A stretch of DNA of 64,000 bases from Gnetum montanum (lineage: Eukaryota > Streptophyta > Gnetopsida > Gnetales > Gnetaceae), in contig MNCI01026937.1 in NCBI GenBank assembly GCA_015680685.1, positions 989,148-1,053,147 on the forward strand, written 5' to 3'. The notes below the pieces were generated by a model, which saw only the letters and a program-made list of their open reading frames with translations, did not search any database and was not told the DNA's origin. The position numbers and the translations under genes are program-made. Shown piece after piece: positions 1 to 9,008 of the stretch (positions are counted from its first letter, which is position 1; each line of letters begins with the position of its first letter).

Positions 1-401
1 GCATCCTTAGACCCTTTTCCCTTCAAGGACTTATGGTGTCTCTCCTATTACAAATCCCTTTGACATTGCGCTTCTGTGGGATGGTAGTCTCTCGAATCAT
101 AGTCTTGCGCAATGTACTCTACGTGTAAGTGTTGCATGCCTATTCGCATGAGAGCATGAAGAAGAATACTTGGGACTGAACAATCAGGAGGTAACACTAT
201 GTTACCTTCCAAGTCACGCCAACGTAGTTGTTCGTCTTAGTGGAGAATAAAAGTGAAGTTAGGTACATATTCATCAGGGTGAATATATACCACACAAAAT
301 TATTGAGGGATTGGTGGATCAACATCTTGTGTTTCCTGCTGCTGATTGCTTCTTGGGTTAGTCCTAGGTGGTGAAGTGCTTTTGTGAGAAGAAGAAGACA
401 T
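1..401 (-). pseudogene. A4 gag, N-terminal part, broken
   Basis: Reading begins at an ATG at 401 (MSSSSHKSTSPPRTNPRSNQ), 114 nt downstream of the PBS, and continues in one frame to the window edge with in-frame TAA codons near 300, 235 and 38. A conserved gag module is visible around 250-150: HPDEYVPNFTFILH, then LRWRDLEGNIVLPPDC. The same module opens the gag of A2 (LHWRNMERNILLPFNW) and A3 (LRWKDLQGNIILPPEC), which fixes the frame and start. The first stop is TAA where CAA is expected. The structural protein would package element RNA; this copy cannot be translated through. Confidence 0.7.
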
Positions 402-533
402 ATTATCTTGTTTAGTGTGCAATGTACTATTATCTTTTTCTTAATCAACCCTAAGGGTTCATTCCAACAATGTAAATGATTTCCTAAGTTCTACTTAGCG
501 CACAAACAACCAAGTCCCCGGCAACAGTGCCAA

Positions 534-1340
534 TGATGAGCGGCGAGGTACCCCTACACTCAACCATACGAATACAAGCATTTCACTCATGATCCAATCG
601 AATTCCAAGGACTAAGTGCCTATGCACCTTTGTGGAACAATAACAATTTCATTAATCTTTATCTTCCCAAACTTACTTGTATGTCACAGTGTATGGTTAA
701 GTAAGCTTAAGGTGCATGATTTTTATGGCTTTTATGTATTTTATATCCTGCACTAATAAGCAGGGGGAGAGAGAAATAACTAAGTAACTAATCTAATTTA
801 ACTATTCATTAACTAAGTTCTAAGTACTCTTAACACCAGTATCCATTCCCACTTGTTGTGCACATCCTTAACCAATGCAACGTTGCTAGGATTACCAAAC
901 GCTAATCGTTACTGGGTTACCATGTGCTACACGCATGCTCAAAGCGATCGTACTGAGTGTATTTAACTAAGAGAGTTGTAAGGTGAGAGAAATCATTAAT
1001 TAACTAGGAAAGCATTAAATAATAATTAATACTAATTAATCTATTCTATATGTTGCAAGGTTTATCATAAAGTTCATCTTTATTGCCATACACAAAGTGT
1101 GCTCAGGTACACAATGCTCGAATAAAGATCCATTCACTCTATGACTCCTACTGTGGGCACGCAGAAATAATTCTAACTCTAGAGGGAAAAAATGGCAAGA
1201 GTTTGGCTAAGGGACTAACTTCTAATGTGGAAACCAAGGGTGCTGCCTCTTATTTATATGTAAGGAGGCAAGCCACGATATCGAGTATCCAACATCGCAT
1301 GGTCGATCCGATATCACGAATGCGATATCGTGGTTCATCA
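534..1340 (-). repeat. A4 5' LTR with adjacent tRNA-Asp-type PBS
   Basis: An 807-bp LTR bounded by TGATGAGC and GTTCATCA, i.e. TG...CA ends. The minus-strand PBS at 533-515 reads TTGGCACTGTTGCCGGGGA and abuts the LTR. A TATA-like CATATAAATA lies at 1260-1251 on the minus strand and AATAAA, a poly(A) signal, near 1083. Between TATA and the outer end (1275-1335) are several GATATC palindromes, including TGCGATATCG. The flank beyond 1340 shows no match I can test, since the partner LTR is outside the window. Confidence 0.8.
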
Positions 1341-2060
1341 ATGACTTAAATGTACATAAAGAAGAAACATGAAATGATCATGAAAAAGTCACATGAACTA
1401 TTAAACTCATGATTCAAGCATTAAGGTGCTAACTACATAGAGTTCATAATAGATTGATATAAAACATAGCCTAAAATAACAGCAATTAGCATATTAATAC
1501 AAGCATGCATCATAGTGTAGTTAAGTGAATTAATTAGATAGATAGAACAAGTACTTCAAGTACTTCAACTACTATAATAACTTAGCAACATTAGATTATG
1601 TCTTCTTAGATCAAGCTTAAATGTTTTAAATAGATAAAATAATAATATTACTAATTAAATTTTTCAAATTTAGCCACTATGTGCTTGTATTTAATGCCCC
1701 TCTCTTTGCATTATGACTTACTTGAAAACTCCTAAATCTAATTTTGGGGAAATCAAAAAAAATTCAGTAAGCTTTATTTGGAATCATGATACTTAAAAGA
1801 AATATCCATTGTGAATTGATCTAAAGTCTAATTTGTCATGATTTGGAGGAGGAGGATAACAGTCTAGTAATTCCTAAGAAAGTTTTAGTTGGAAAGTTAA
1901 TGTTGTAATTACTTCATTCTAATAATGAAAAAGTATATGCTATGAAGTGAATGCATCTATTATAAATCAATAGTGATGATGAATTAAATATAGATATCTT
2001 TTAAAATTTAATTTCTTCAAAATTTATAAGTTTCTTTCATCACATGTGGATCAAAAATTG
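1341..2060. other. AT-rich flank between A4 and A2, nothing recognised
   Basis: About 720 bases of AT-rich sequence with no open frame of note and no resemblance to other parts of the window that I could see. It is the sequence into which A2 inserted, since it ends with the TGGTT target duplication (2061-2065) that recurs at 59817-59821. Confidence 0.5.
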
Positions 2061-2206
2061 TGGTTTAATGAGCAGTGGATTATCCCTACACCCAACCATA
2101 CAAATCATAATCATTCACACACAATCCAATTAAATCCCATAGACTTAGTTACCTAAGCTGCCAACATTCCTAAATAGTGAATTTTGTAGTTGTAAGTTGT
2201 CATCTT

Positions 2207-3336
2207 TGAGGATTGTTGAACTTAGAAGGGGGGGATGAATAAGTTCCCCAAAAAAATCAATCATAAAAACCACATAAAATATTATGTGGTTCCACAATTT
2301 GGGTACTCTATGCTCAAAGCGTAGATCACTTGCACACCTCCAAACTTTGTTCTTCTCAAAATGTGGTTTGAAGGCCACCACACCCTGTACAAGTTCTAAG
2401 CTCCACTCTAAAGTGTTATGATGCTACACCAACCACTCAATCCCAATAGGATGTTGATGAGCTTAGAACATGATTTCAAGGATCCTATAACCTTTACAAA
2501 TTAAGCTCTGCTATGAAGGGTTGTGATGCTACACCAACCACTCAATCCCAACAGGATCCTGACAATCTCAATGATGATGCCTTCTCACAAGAAGCACACC
2601 AATCCCAACAGGGCAACAAGAAAGAGAAAAATTACAAGGGTAGGATGCAACTAATTTATTGGTCCTTATACTTTGAAGTATAGCACAACTAATCACTACA
2701 ACAATACAAATGATGAAACAATGAGGTACTAATTCAATAGTATGCAGTTCACAATGATAGCTTGATATTCACACTTACTTGCACACCAAAACTTGCTCAT
2801 TCTCCAAGAGAATGAAGTCTTCTTATAGCCTTGATGTTTTTGAAATCACCTCAGAATTTATGCAACAACTATCTATCGACTAAGAGAGATGTCTTCTTCA
2901 AGTTTAGGACATCTCACTATTTAGACTTGAATTCTAGGTAGATGTCTCACACCTAAGGAAAATGTCTTCTCCTAGTTGTAAACATCAACTATTTTTTCAA
3001 GACATCTTCTTTAGTTCTTCTTTACTTCAACCAAGATGTCTTCTACTTCTTGTAGACATCTTCTCAACTTTTGGGCTTAGCTTCCCAAGGCTTTCTTTCA
3101 TTGATTTGGCTCATCCCTGATCTTGGGAACTTCTTCATTTTTTTGTAGTCTTCATCTTTGTCCTTGCTCTTCTTATGTACTTTTTTCTATACTTGTTGTC
3201 CTAGAGTCTTCGCATTAACATCTCTTTGTAGATGTCATCACATGATCCCTCATTCATGCCCTACAAAAGCATCACACTCCACAACATCCTGTATTCTCCA
3301 TTTTCCTTAATGTTTTAACATACCAAAAGGTCAACA
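2207..3336 (-). repeat. C1 3' LTR
   Basis: A 1130-bp LTR, TGAGGATTG...GGTCAACA on the plus strand, so TGTTGACC...TCCTCA in element sense. It matches 15882-17039 along its length with scattered transitions and small indels. It contains several runs of the phrase AGATGTCTTC with spacing variation (2885-3060). Immediately inside (3337-3350) the minus strand reads CCAAAAAGTGGAGA, a plausible polypurine tract. Confidence 0.87.
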
Positions 3337-3385
3337 ATCTCCACTTTTTGGTGATGTTCTAAACTTAAGAAAATGGGTTAGTAGA

Positions 3386-4206
3386 TGATGAGTGGCAAGG
3401 TGCCCCTACACTCAACCATACGAATATGAGTTTTTCACGCACAATCTGATCGAACTCCACAGACAGACTAGTTGTGGTATCTAGATAGTTATTCTGAGGT
3501 CACAGTTCGCTATCTTTCCATCTGGACTAGTGTTAACTTTTTCACATATGGTTTAGTCCAGAATGAGGTGTATGATGTGTTCCTGTACTAATGCTACTCC
3601 TGGGTGTAATGGAAAATGATATTAACTAAGTTAAGAGAGAGTGTGTGAAAGAGAATCTAAGCTAGCCTAACTGTGATTAGCATCCGTTCCTTGATCATTC
3701 GTACACATCTTGGACTTTGTGCACGACTACCACTGGGGTTACCAAGCGCAGATCCTAGGTACATTACTGGGTTACCAAGTAATCACACTTAAATGCTTGT
3801 GATCAAGTCGTACTCATTCCGCATTTAATAGGATTTTAGGGTGAAGAGATATTAACTAAGAAAGTAGTAAACAACAATTAAGTAAATAATTAAGCTAAGT
3901 AAATGCTGCAATGATGAAGTAATCTCAATCTTTATTTCTGGTCATGTGCGTGTCCAAGTACATCACACTCAAATAAGGATGTCGTACAATTACAATCACC
4001 ACACTATGGGCATACACTGAGAGAGAAGGGTTTAGAGGAAAACTGATGTAAAAAGACTTAAACTTAACTGTTCTAACCACTAAAATCCAAAAAACTCCCT
4101 ATTGGATCTGTCTACCTCTTATTTATAGATGAGGAGATAAGCTACGATATCACATATGCAATATCACATACATGATATCGTGGTCAACTAAAATGGTGAC
4201 TCATCA
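3386..4206 (-). repeat. A1 3' LTR
   Basis: Ends TGATGAGT and ACTCATCA form an 8-bp terminal inverted repeat. Minus-strand TATA is CTATAAA at 4128-4122, and AATAAA for polyadenylation lies near 3938. The outer 60 bases upstream of TATA (4145-4190) hold three GATATC/ATATC palindromic motifs. Confidence 0.9.
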
Positions 4207-4219
4207 TACCCCCACGACT
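4207..4219 (-). promoter_or_regulatory. A1 polypurine tract
   Basis: The minus strand reads AGTCGTGGGGGTA directly before the 3' LTR. The same text, with changes, precedes the 3' LTR of A2 at 17758-17770, supporting its role as plus-strand primer. Confidence 0.7.
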
Positions 4220-4397
4220 GAATGAAAACTCATCCTCGAGTTACTATGAGAACAAGCTCCATTGATTACATAGTGGATAGGTATGGGATTATTGAATGGT
4301 GAGAATGGGTTCATATCGCAATGTGGAATCAAAATAAAATTGAGACACAACATAAAAAATGCGAAAAGAAATCCTATAGCTACAAAATTGATGGAAC

Positions 4398-7133
4398 TCA
4401 TGTAGTTCCTAGTGGCGATGGCTCCTCCATGGGTGCCTTTCCCTTGTCTTGTGATCCAAGTCTTGGGACTTGATGGCATTGAAGTATGGCCTGGAGTTTC
4501 TCCTCTTTGGTCCAGGAATCTTATGCCATCCATGCTAATGTTCCGATGTTTGATGGAGTTGACACCTCCCATGGGCAGGGTAGTTACAGAAACATTTTGT
4601 TTGCCTTGACATACCAGGCCGTAAACACCTGTCGTTCCTCCTCGTAGGCTCTGACTTTGTCTCTGTATTCTTGGAAATCTGCAAGCCATCAAGCTAAATC
4701 TGTTGCGATACCTTTTTGTCCTTAGTAGCTTTCTTTAACTACCTCAAGTTTAGAATTTGCAATCTCCAGTTTTTGCAATATCTTCTTGCATTTTGCAAAT
4801 TCTGTTTCATATTTGTTGTAGGTGGTGGCTACCTATTTCTTGAGATCTGTCCTTAGGCACCATATTGTTAACATGGCAAGGTTGGCATATTGTAGGTTTG
4901 CCAACTCCCTGTATTCTATAAGATCTTGGATCTGCAGGTCCTGGTTCTTAACTTCCACCTAGTGGACAAAGGCATATGTGTCTAATATGGCCCACCAGTC
5001 AGTGTGTTGAGCACTGATAGCATTGATGTGGGCCTTGGCCATATGGATCTCCTTCTCAATGATCTATTTGTACATCCCCACTTGGTCCTAGAAGTGCTCC
5101 TTTAGTTGTTCATGCCGTTTAGCCTCATTTTTCCATGCACTAATTTTGATAGCCATCTATTGGTGGATGGCGCGTACCTCCTCCATTGAGAGGGTTCGAT
5201 TTTCTATGGCTAAATGGCTCATGTCTAGGTTGACCTGGATGAATTGTTCTTGTAACTAATGAAAATGTTCTTCGTAAACATTCTTTTGCTTTTCCACAGA
5301 GGTCAACTAAAGGTTGTTGACAACAAGCTTCTTATTTTCCTCTTGTAAGGCCTTGAGTGCCTTGGTATACGCATGACTTTGCACTTATGCTACAAAGGCA
5401 TCCCAAACAACCTTATCTTTTTCTTCTGCCATCTTCTTATTCTCCGTTAGTAGTTTGGTTAGTTGCTCAGTTTTGAAACTATCCAGCCAGTCTGCAGGAA
5501 CAAATTGCAAAGGGTCCCGCTATGCTGCTTGTAGGGCCATGAGCTTTTCTTGCAATTTCTGCACCTCTGCTTCAGCATGCTCAGCCCTTACCTCTGTCAA
5601 GACCAGCTTTCCCTTGGTGGAAATGAGGTTTGATTGAATTGTTGTAACATCTTGAGGGATGTCATTACTTGTCCTGTTTGTAGCAATCGATCAAGTACAT
5701 CCTCATGTTCCGCAGGAGTCATTGAGGTTCCAGCCAAAGTTTGAGCATCCTGTGCTCCTATAAGATCTACCGGTGGCACAACAAGTACATTAAATGATTC
5801 TTTAATGTGGTTTGTGACCACTTCTGTATCTCCCGCTGCATCCTAGTGTTGCATGACCACCATTGTGGCCCCCTCACCAATTTCTAATTATACTTGGAAA
5901 GATGCAGTGTTCCCTGAGATCTGTTGTGACCAAGTGCTTTTCCCTTCTCCTGTATGTATGGACACTTCGCCCCTTGCACGATTCAAAGAAACTATGGGTT
6001 GTATGGCATCTTCGATGACGTGGAAGAGATTTGCATCATCACAACTTCCCTAACTGACATTCTCAGCGATGGCCCTAAGATGGCTCATCGATGGTCTGTA
6101 ATCTTGCAAAGATGATGGCTGATCCTAGCCTATGCTAGGCCCCACTTCCTATTGTTGGTTGGGTCCCATACTTGGAAGTTGGCTGGGTCCTACAAGTTGA
6201 GTTGCAGTTGGTACAGCCATCTGTTCTATTTCTTGTTCCGGTCCTAGCGTCTCACCAGTGATTTTCCTTGCGACTGGTGGCTTTAGCAGTTCAGCATATG
6301 AAGCATTTTGGGCTTTTTGGAGGACATCATTAGTATATCCTCTGATGCTAGCACATCTGCATAGCTTCTTGATAAGACAAGGAAAGGGTAATGCAAGTTT
6401 CCCTATCTTTCATTCTTCAAACCGCCTCAGGATCTCTATAAAGTATAGATGAGGCAGGTTAGCATTAACCTTTTCCATCAATACTACACACCCCCTTGCT
6501 GCATATGTTGAGATTTTTTTTAAGCCCTTCATGGGAAAAAGGTGATAAGTTCCAATTTTGAAATAGATCTTTTCTTCTATCGTAAATTATTTATACTCTT
6601 TATCTTCCTTGTCATACACCCATTATAACCATAGCTTCNCCTGTATTCAGAAGGTTTAATACTTCTAAAATGGCCTGTACAGAGAAACCATCTGTCACAC
6701 CACAAATGTTAACTATAGTGCCTTACTTTCTATTGTGCCAAAATTGGTACATTTCCCCTAAGTACCAGGCACCGCATTCAGAGAGGATAGGCCATAATGG
6801 GGATCCCTTGAGGTGATCCCTAATGGCCTTAGGAGAAAACTCTATGAAATATTAAAACTTTAATTTCACAATCACCGCAGTGAATGTGGATCTTTCGTGG
6901 AGAGCCTGAACACAATCCTGGGGCAACGTGAGATGTTGTCCCTGTTCAGGCACTGGCGCAGTTCCTCCTTCTACCTACATTGATTATACCGTAGTAGGGT
7001 CTTCTTGGTGAATGCTAAATGACTATTCCTCCTGCTCCACATGTTGTCTAGCAAGGACTTGTCCTTCGCCTCTCCTACGTCGTTTGCTCCCACCTTGAGC
7101 AGGACCTTCCTGTTGTCCGCGTTTTGGGGCCAT
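4398..7133 (-). pseudogene. ORF X of A1: env-position coiled-coil protein, broken
   Basis: A reading of about 910 codons (span 2736 nt, divisible by 3) from ATG at 7133 to TGA at 4398-4400, with about fifteen in-frame stops and two small frame changes (near 6630 and 5620). Most stops are TAG/TAA where CAG or CAA fits. Order: basic N-terminus (MAPKRGQQEG, then KRRRRGEG, residues 1-25); a conserved helical domain (about 60-300) ending LALPFPCLIKKLC near residue 246; a low-conservation linker; TPAEHEDVLDRLLQTGQV near 470; a coiled coil rich in E, K, Q, L (about 505-810); C-terminus EEPSPLGTT. The linker and HEDVLDRL segment are shared with A3, and the domain and C-terminus with A2. I see no membrane segment in frame. 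Function is unknown; it occupies the slot of env in Athila elements. The LxFPxLIxxLC text recalls plant 'putative transposon protein' domains, but this is unverified. Confidence 0.75.
6639..6639. other. Single unresolved base
   Basis: One N inside ORF X of A1, with no flanking duplication visible. A frame change in ORF X lies next to it, so the true sequence here may differ by one or more bases. Confidence 0.9.
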
Positions 7134-7670
7134 CTGCAATCACACAGGGCCAATCGTTAGTAAGGTTGTTTCTAGAGTTAAGTTATACTTACTGCTTGAC
7201 TTAATGGATTTATTTTATTTCTATGTAATGTTTCCTGAAAGATTATAATAATGAGTCCTTTTTACTTAGGTGGTTTCCAAATTTAGTTTCCCGGTATACT
7301 AAGGGGATGCAATTATTTTTGGCATAATTATCCTTAATGTTATAGCTAATTACCCTTGATAATCTCCTTCGGGCAATGAAAAATTTCAAAAAATTTATGC
7401 ACTATTCAATGTGTGTCCCTCCCCCATGACTAAGCTGAACACTCCAGGTTCAGGTAGGTTCAGACGAAATGAAAATCGGAGCACCAGCGAGCAAGATATA
7501 GGTTGAAAAGCGAAGGGTGCAAAATCACAAGTCATAGAGAGAAATTGGAAAAACTCCCCTATGTGAATAGTTGGAAGTGATGCTCAGTGGTGGAAGGGAT
7601 CACATATATATAGGTACATGTGATGTGATATCGTGGCCTATCAATAATTAGGGCACACACAATATACTAA
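7134..7670 (-). promoter_or_regulatory. ORF X promoter, 5' exon and 5' intron in A1
   Basis: On the minus strand: GTGATATC palindrome motif (7645-7630), TATA (CTATATATATG, 7613-7603), about 215 bases of presumed untranslated exon, a donor AAGG|GTAATT at 7353, a branch-like CTAAC near 7157, and acceptor TGATTGCAG at 7144-7136/7134 directly before the ATG. The intron would be 220 bp. GTGATATCGTGGCC here echoes ATGATATCGTGGTC in the A1 LTR at 4172, and ATAGGGGAGTTTTTCC downstream of TATA resembles ATAGGGAGTTTTTTGG downstream of the LTR TATA. The equivalent parts occur in A2 and A3. Confidence 0.6.
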
Positions 7671-9008
7671 ATTTTTAACATTTTTCTGAAATCAACATTG
7701 TAAACTAAGGACATCTAGATGGTTGTTAAAGGGTTCCAAGGTAATTTAATTAGTTTTGAAGGCATGATAATTATGATGGTGTGGAATTTGTCAATAAGGA
7801 ACTTGGATGGGAGAAAAAGGCTATGTGATGGTTCATAGGAACGTGTGAATTAGAGGGATAGTAATAAGGGAAAGAATATCGTTGACGATACACGGAGGGT
7901 AGTAGATGATGTGTGGAAGATGTGTTATAAGTGCAAATTACAAAAATCACACAAGTGGGTCCTCCCCAATGTAGGTTCCAACCTATAATGCCCTTGTGTA
8001 ACCACACCTTAAAATGTCAGTAGGCACTAGAAGGGTTAAATGTAATCCACAATGGTTCCACAAAACACACACATGTATCACCAGAGTGAGGTAAGAATTC
8101 TACGCTGCATAAGCCATGAACCATAATTACATGAACATTGAGATGAGACAAACTATAAAAGGGATTGTAGAGATTAGGGCATGAGGTAACTGACCTAGGG
8201 CATAATGAATCTTGAGTGTAAAGCATGATTAATGTGTCATTAACCTGTTGTTCCAAGATCAGGACCAAGTCCATTCCTCTGATCAGTGACACTGCATTGT
8301 TTCATCCTATGATGAGTGACTATGAGAGTACCATAACAACAAGGCGTACAATCACTTGGCATTTTATTCAAGGGAAGAGTGATTTTTGCATTGTGGCACT
8401 TTTCTTGTGATTTTCTTTTTTCTCTTTTTTTTTCTCTTTTTTTTTTGAATGAATGAATCCAGAGAAGCCGCCAACCTTCAAGCATGGGTGCATGTCTTTC
8501 CAATGGGACCCCCTAGAGCACCATTGGATTTTTGAGTGCCCTTTTGATTACTCTTACTCCCATTTTTCATTAGATCTACAAGGATCTTAGTACAACCACA
8601 TTGCATGATAACTCCCACAGATGTCACCAAAGAAAATTGGCAAGTCCCCTTGATGTCACACCCTAATCATTCCCTCTTGATCCATCCTTCTTCATTCTAG
8701 GTACAATGAACACAGAATTAATTAATTTTTAAGTTTTAATAATCTCAAGAATATCACTATACCTTGGAACAAAACCTCTTATTTTTAGAGTGGATGAGTG
8801 GGTGTAATGGGCTCACTGTCCAAATAATTGATCGCTTGAGACTTGATAACATAGAACACACCTCAACCAACAAGCCACATGAGTGTTTTATTTGTAGATG
8901 AGATTACTTATAAAAAAGATAAAAAGATAAAAAGATAAAACAAAAAATTGAAAAATAAGAAACTGGGAAACAAAAAGTTATAAAATTAAAGAAAATTAAA
9001 AATAATTA
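7671..9008 (-). other. A1 noncoding spacer with blocks conserved in A2 and A3
   Basis: About 1.3 kb between gag and the ORF X promoter without a coding reading. Several blocks recur in order in the spacers of A2 and A3: CAAGTGGGTCCTCCCC (7940; also 21634 and 45694), AAGTCCATTCCTCTGATCAG (8268; also 21950 and 46014), ATGTCTTTCCAATGGGACCC (8491; also 46192 and in weaker form 22090) and CCCCTTGATGTCACACCC (8646; also 22320 and 46427). A T/C-rich run lies at 8408-8446. Conservation beyond the LTRs suggests a cis function, which I cannot name. Confidence 0.6.

Larger units (their letters stand above)
1..1340 (-). mobile_element. A4: 5' end of an Athila-like Ty3 element
   Basis: Read on the minus strand, this is the 5' end of an LTR retrotransposon that runs off the left edge: LTR (1340 to 534), primer-binding site (533 to 515), then gag from 401. 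The PBS matches the 3' end of tRNA-Asp, the primer type of the Athila lineage, and the gag start resembles those of A2 and A3 further right. The LTR shares its outer 35 bases and its GATATC-rich inner end with A1 and the solo LTR at 47922, so these form one family. The rest of the element and the left target duplication are outside the window. Confidence 0.8.

Noticed and set aside
7134-7192. Shorter ORF X intron using GTAAGTAT at 7192
   Set aside because: Good donor text but the intron would be 59 bases, below the usual plant minimum, and A2 and A3 lack it; the donor at 7353 aligns in all three.
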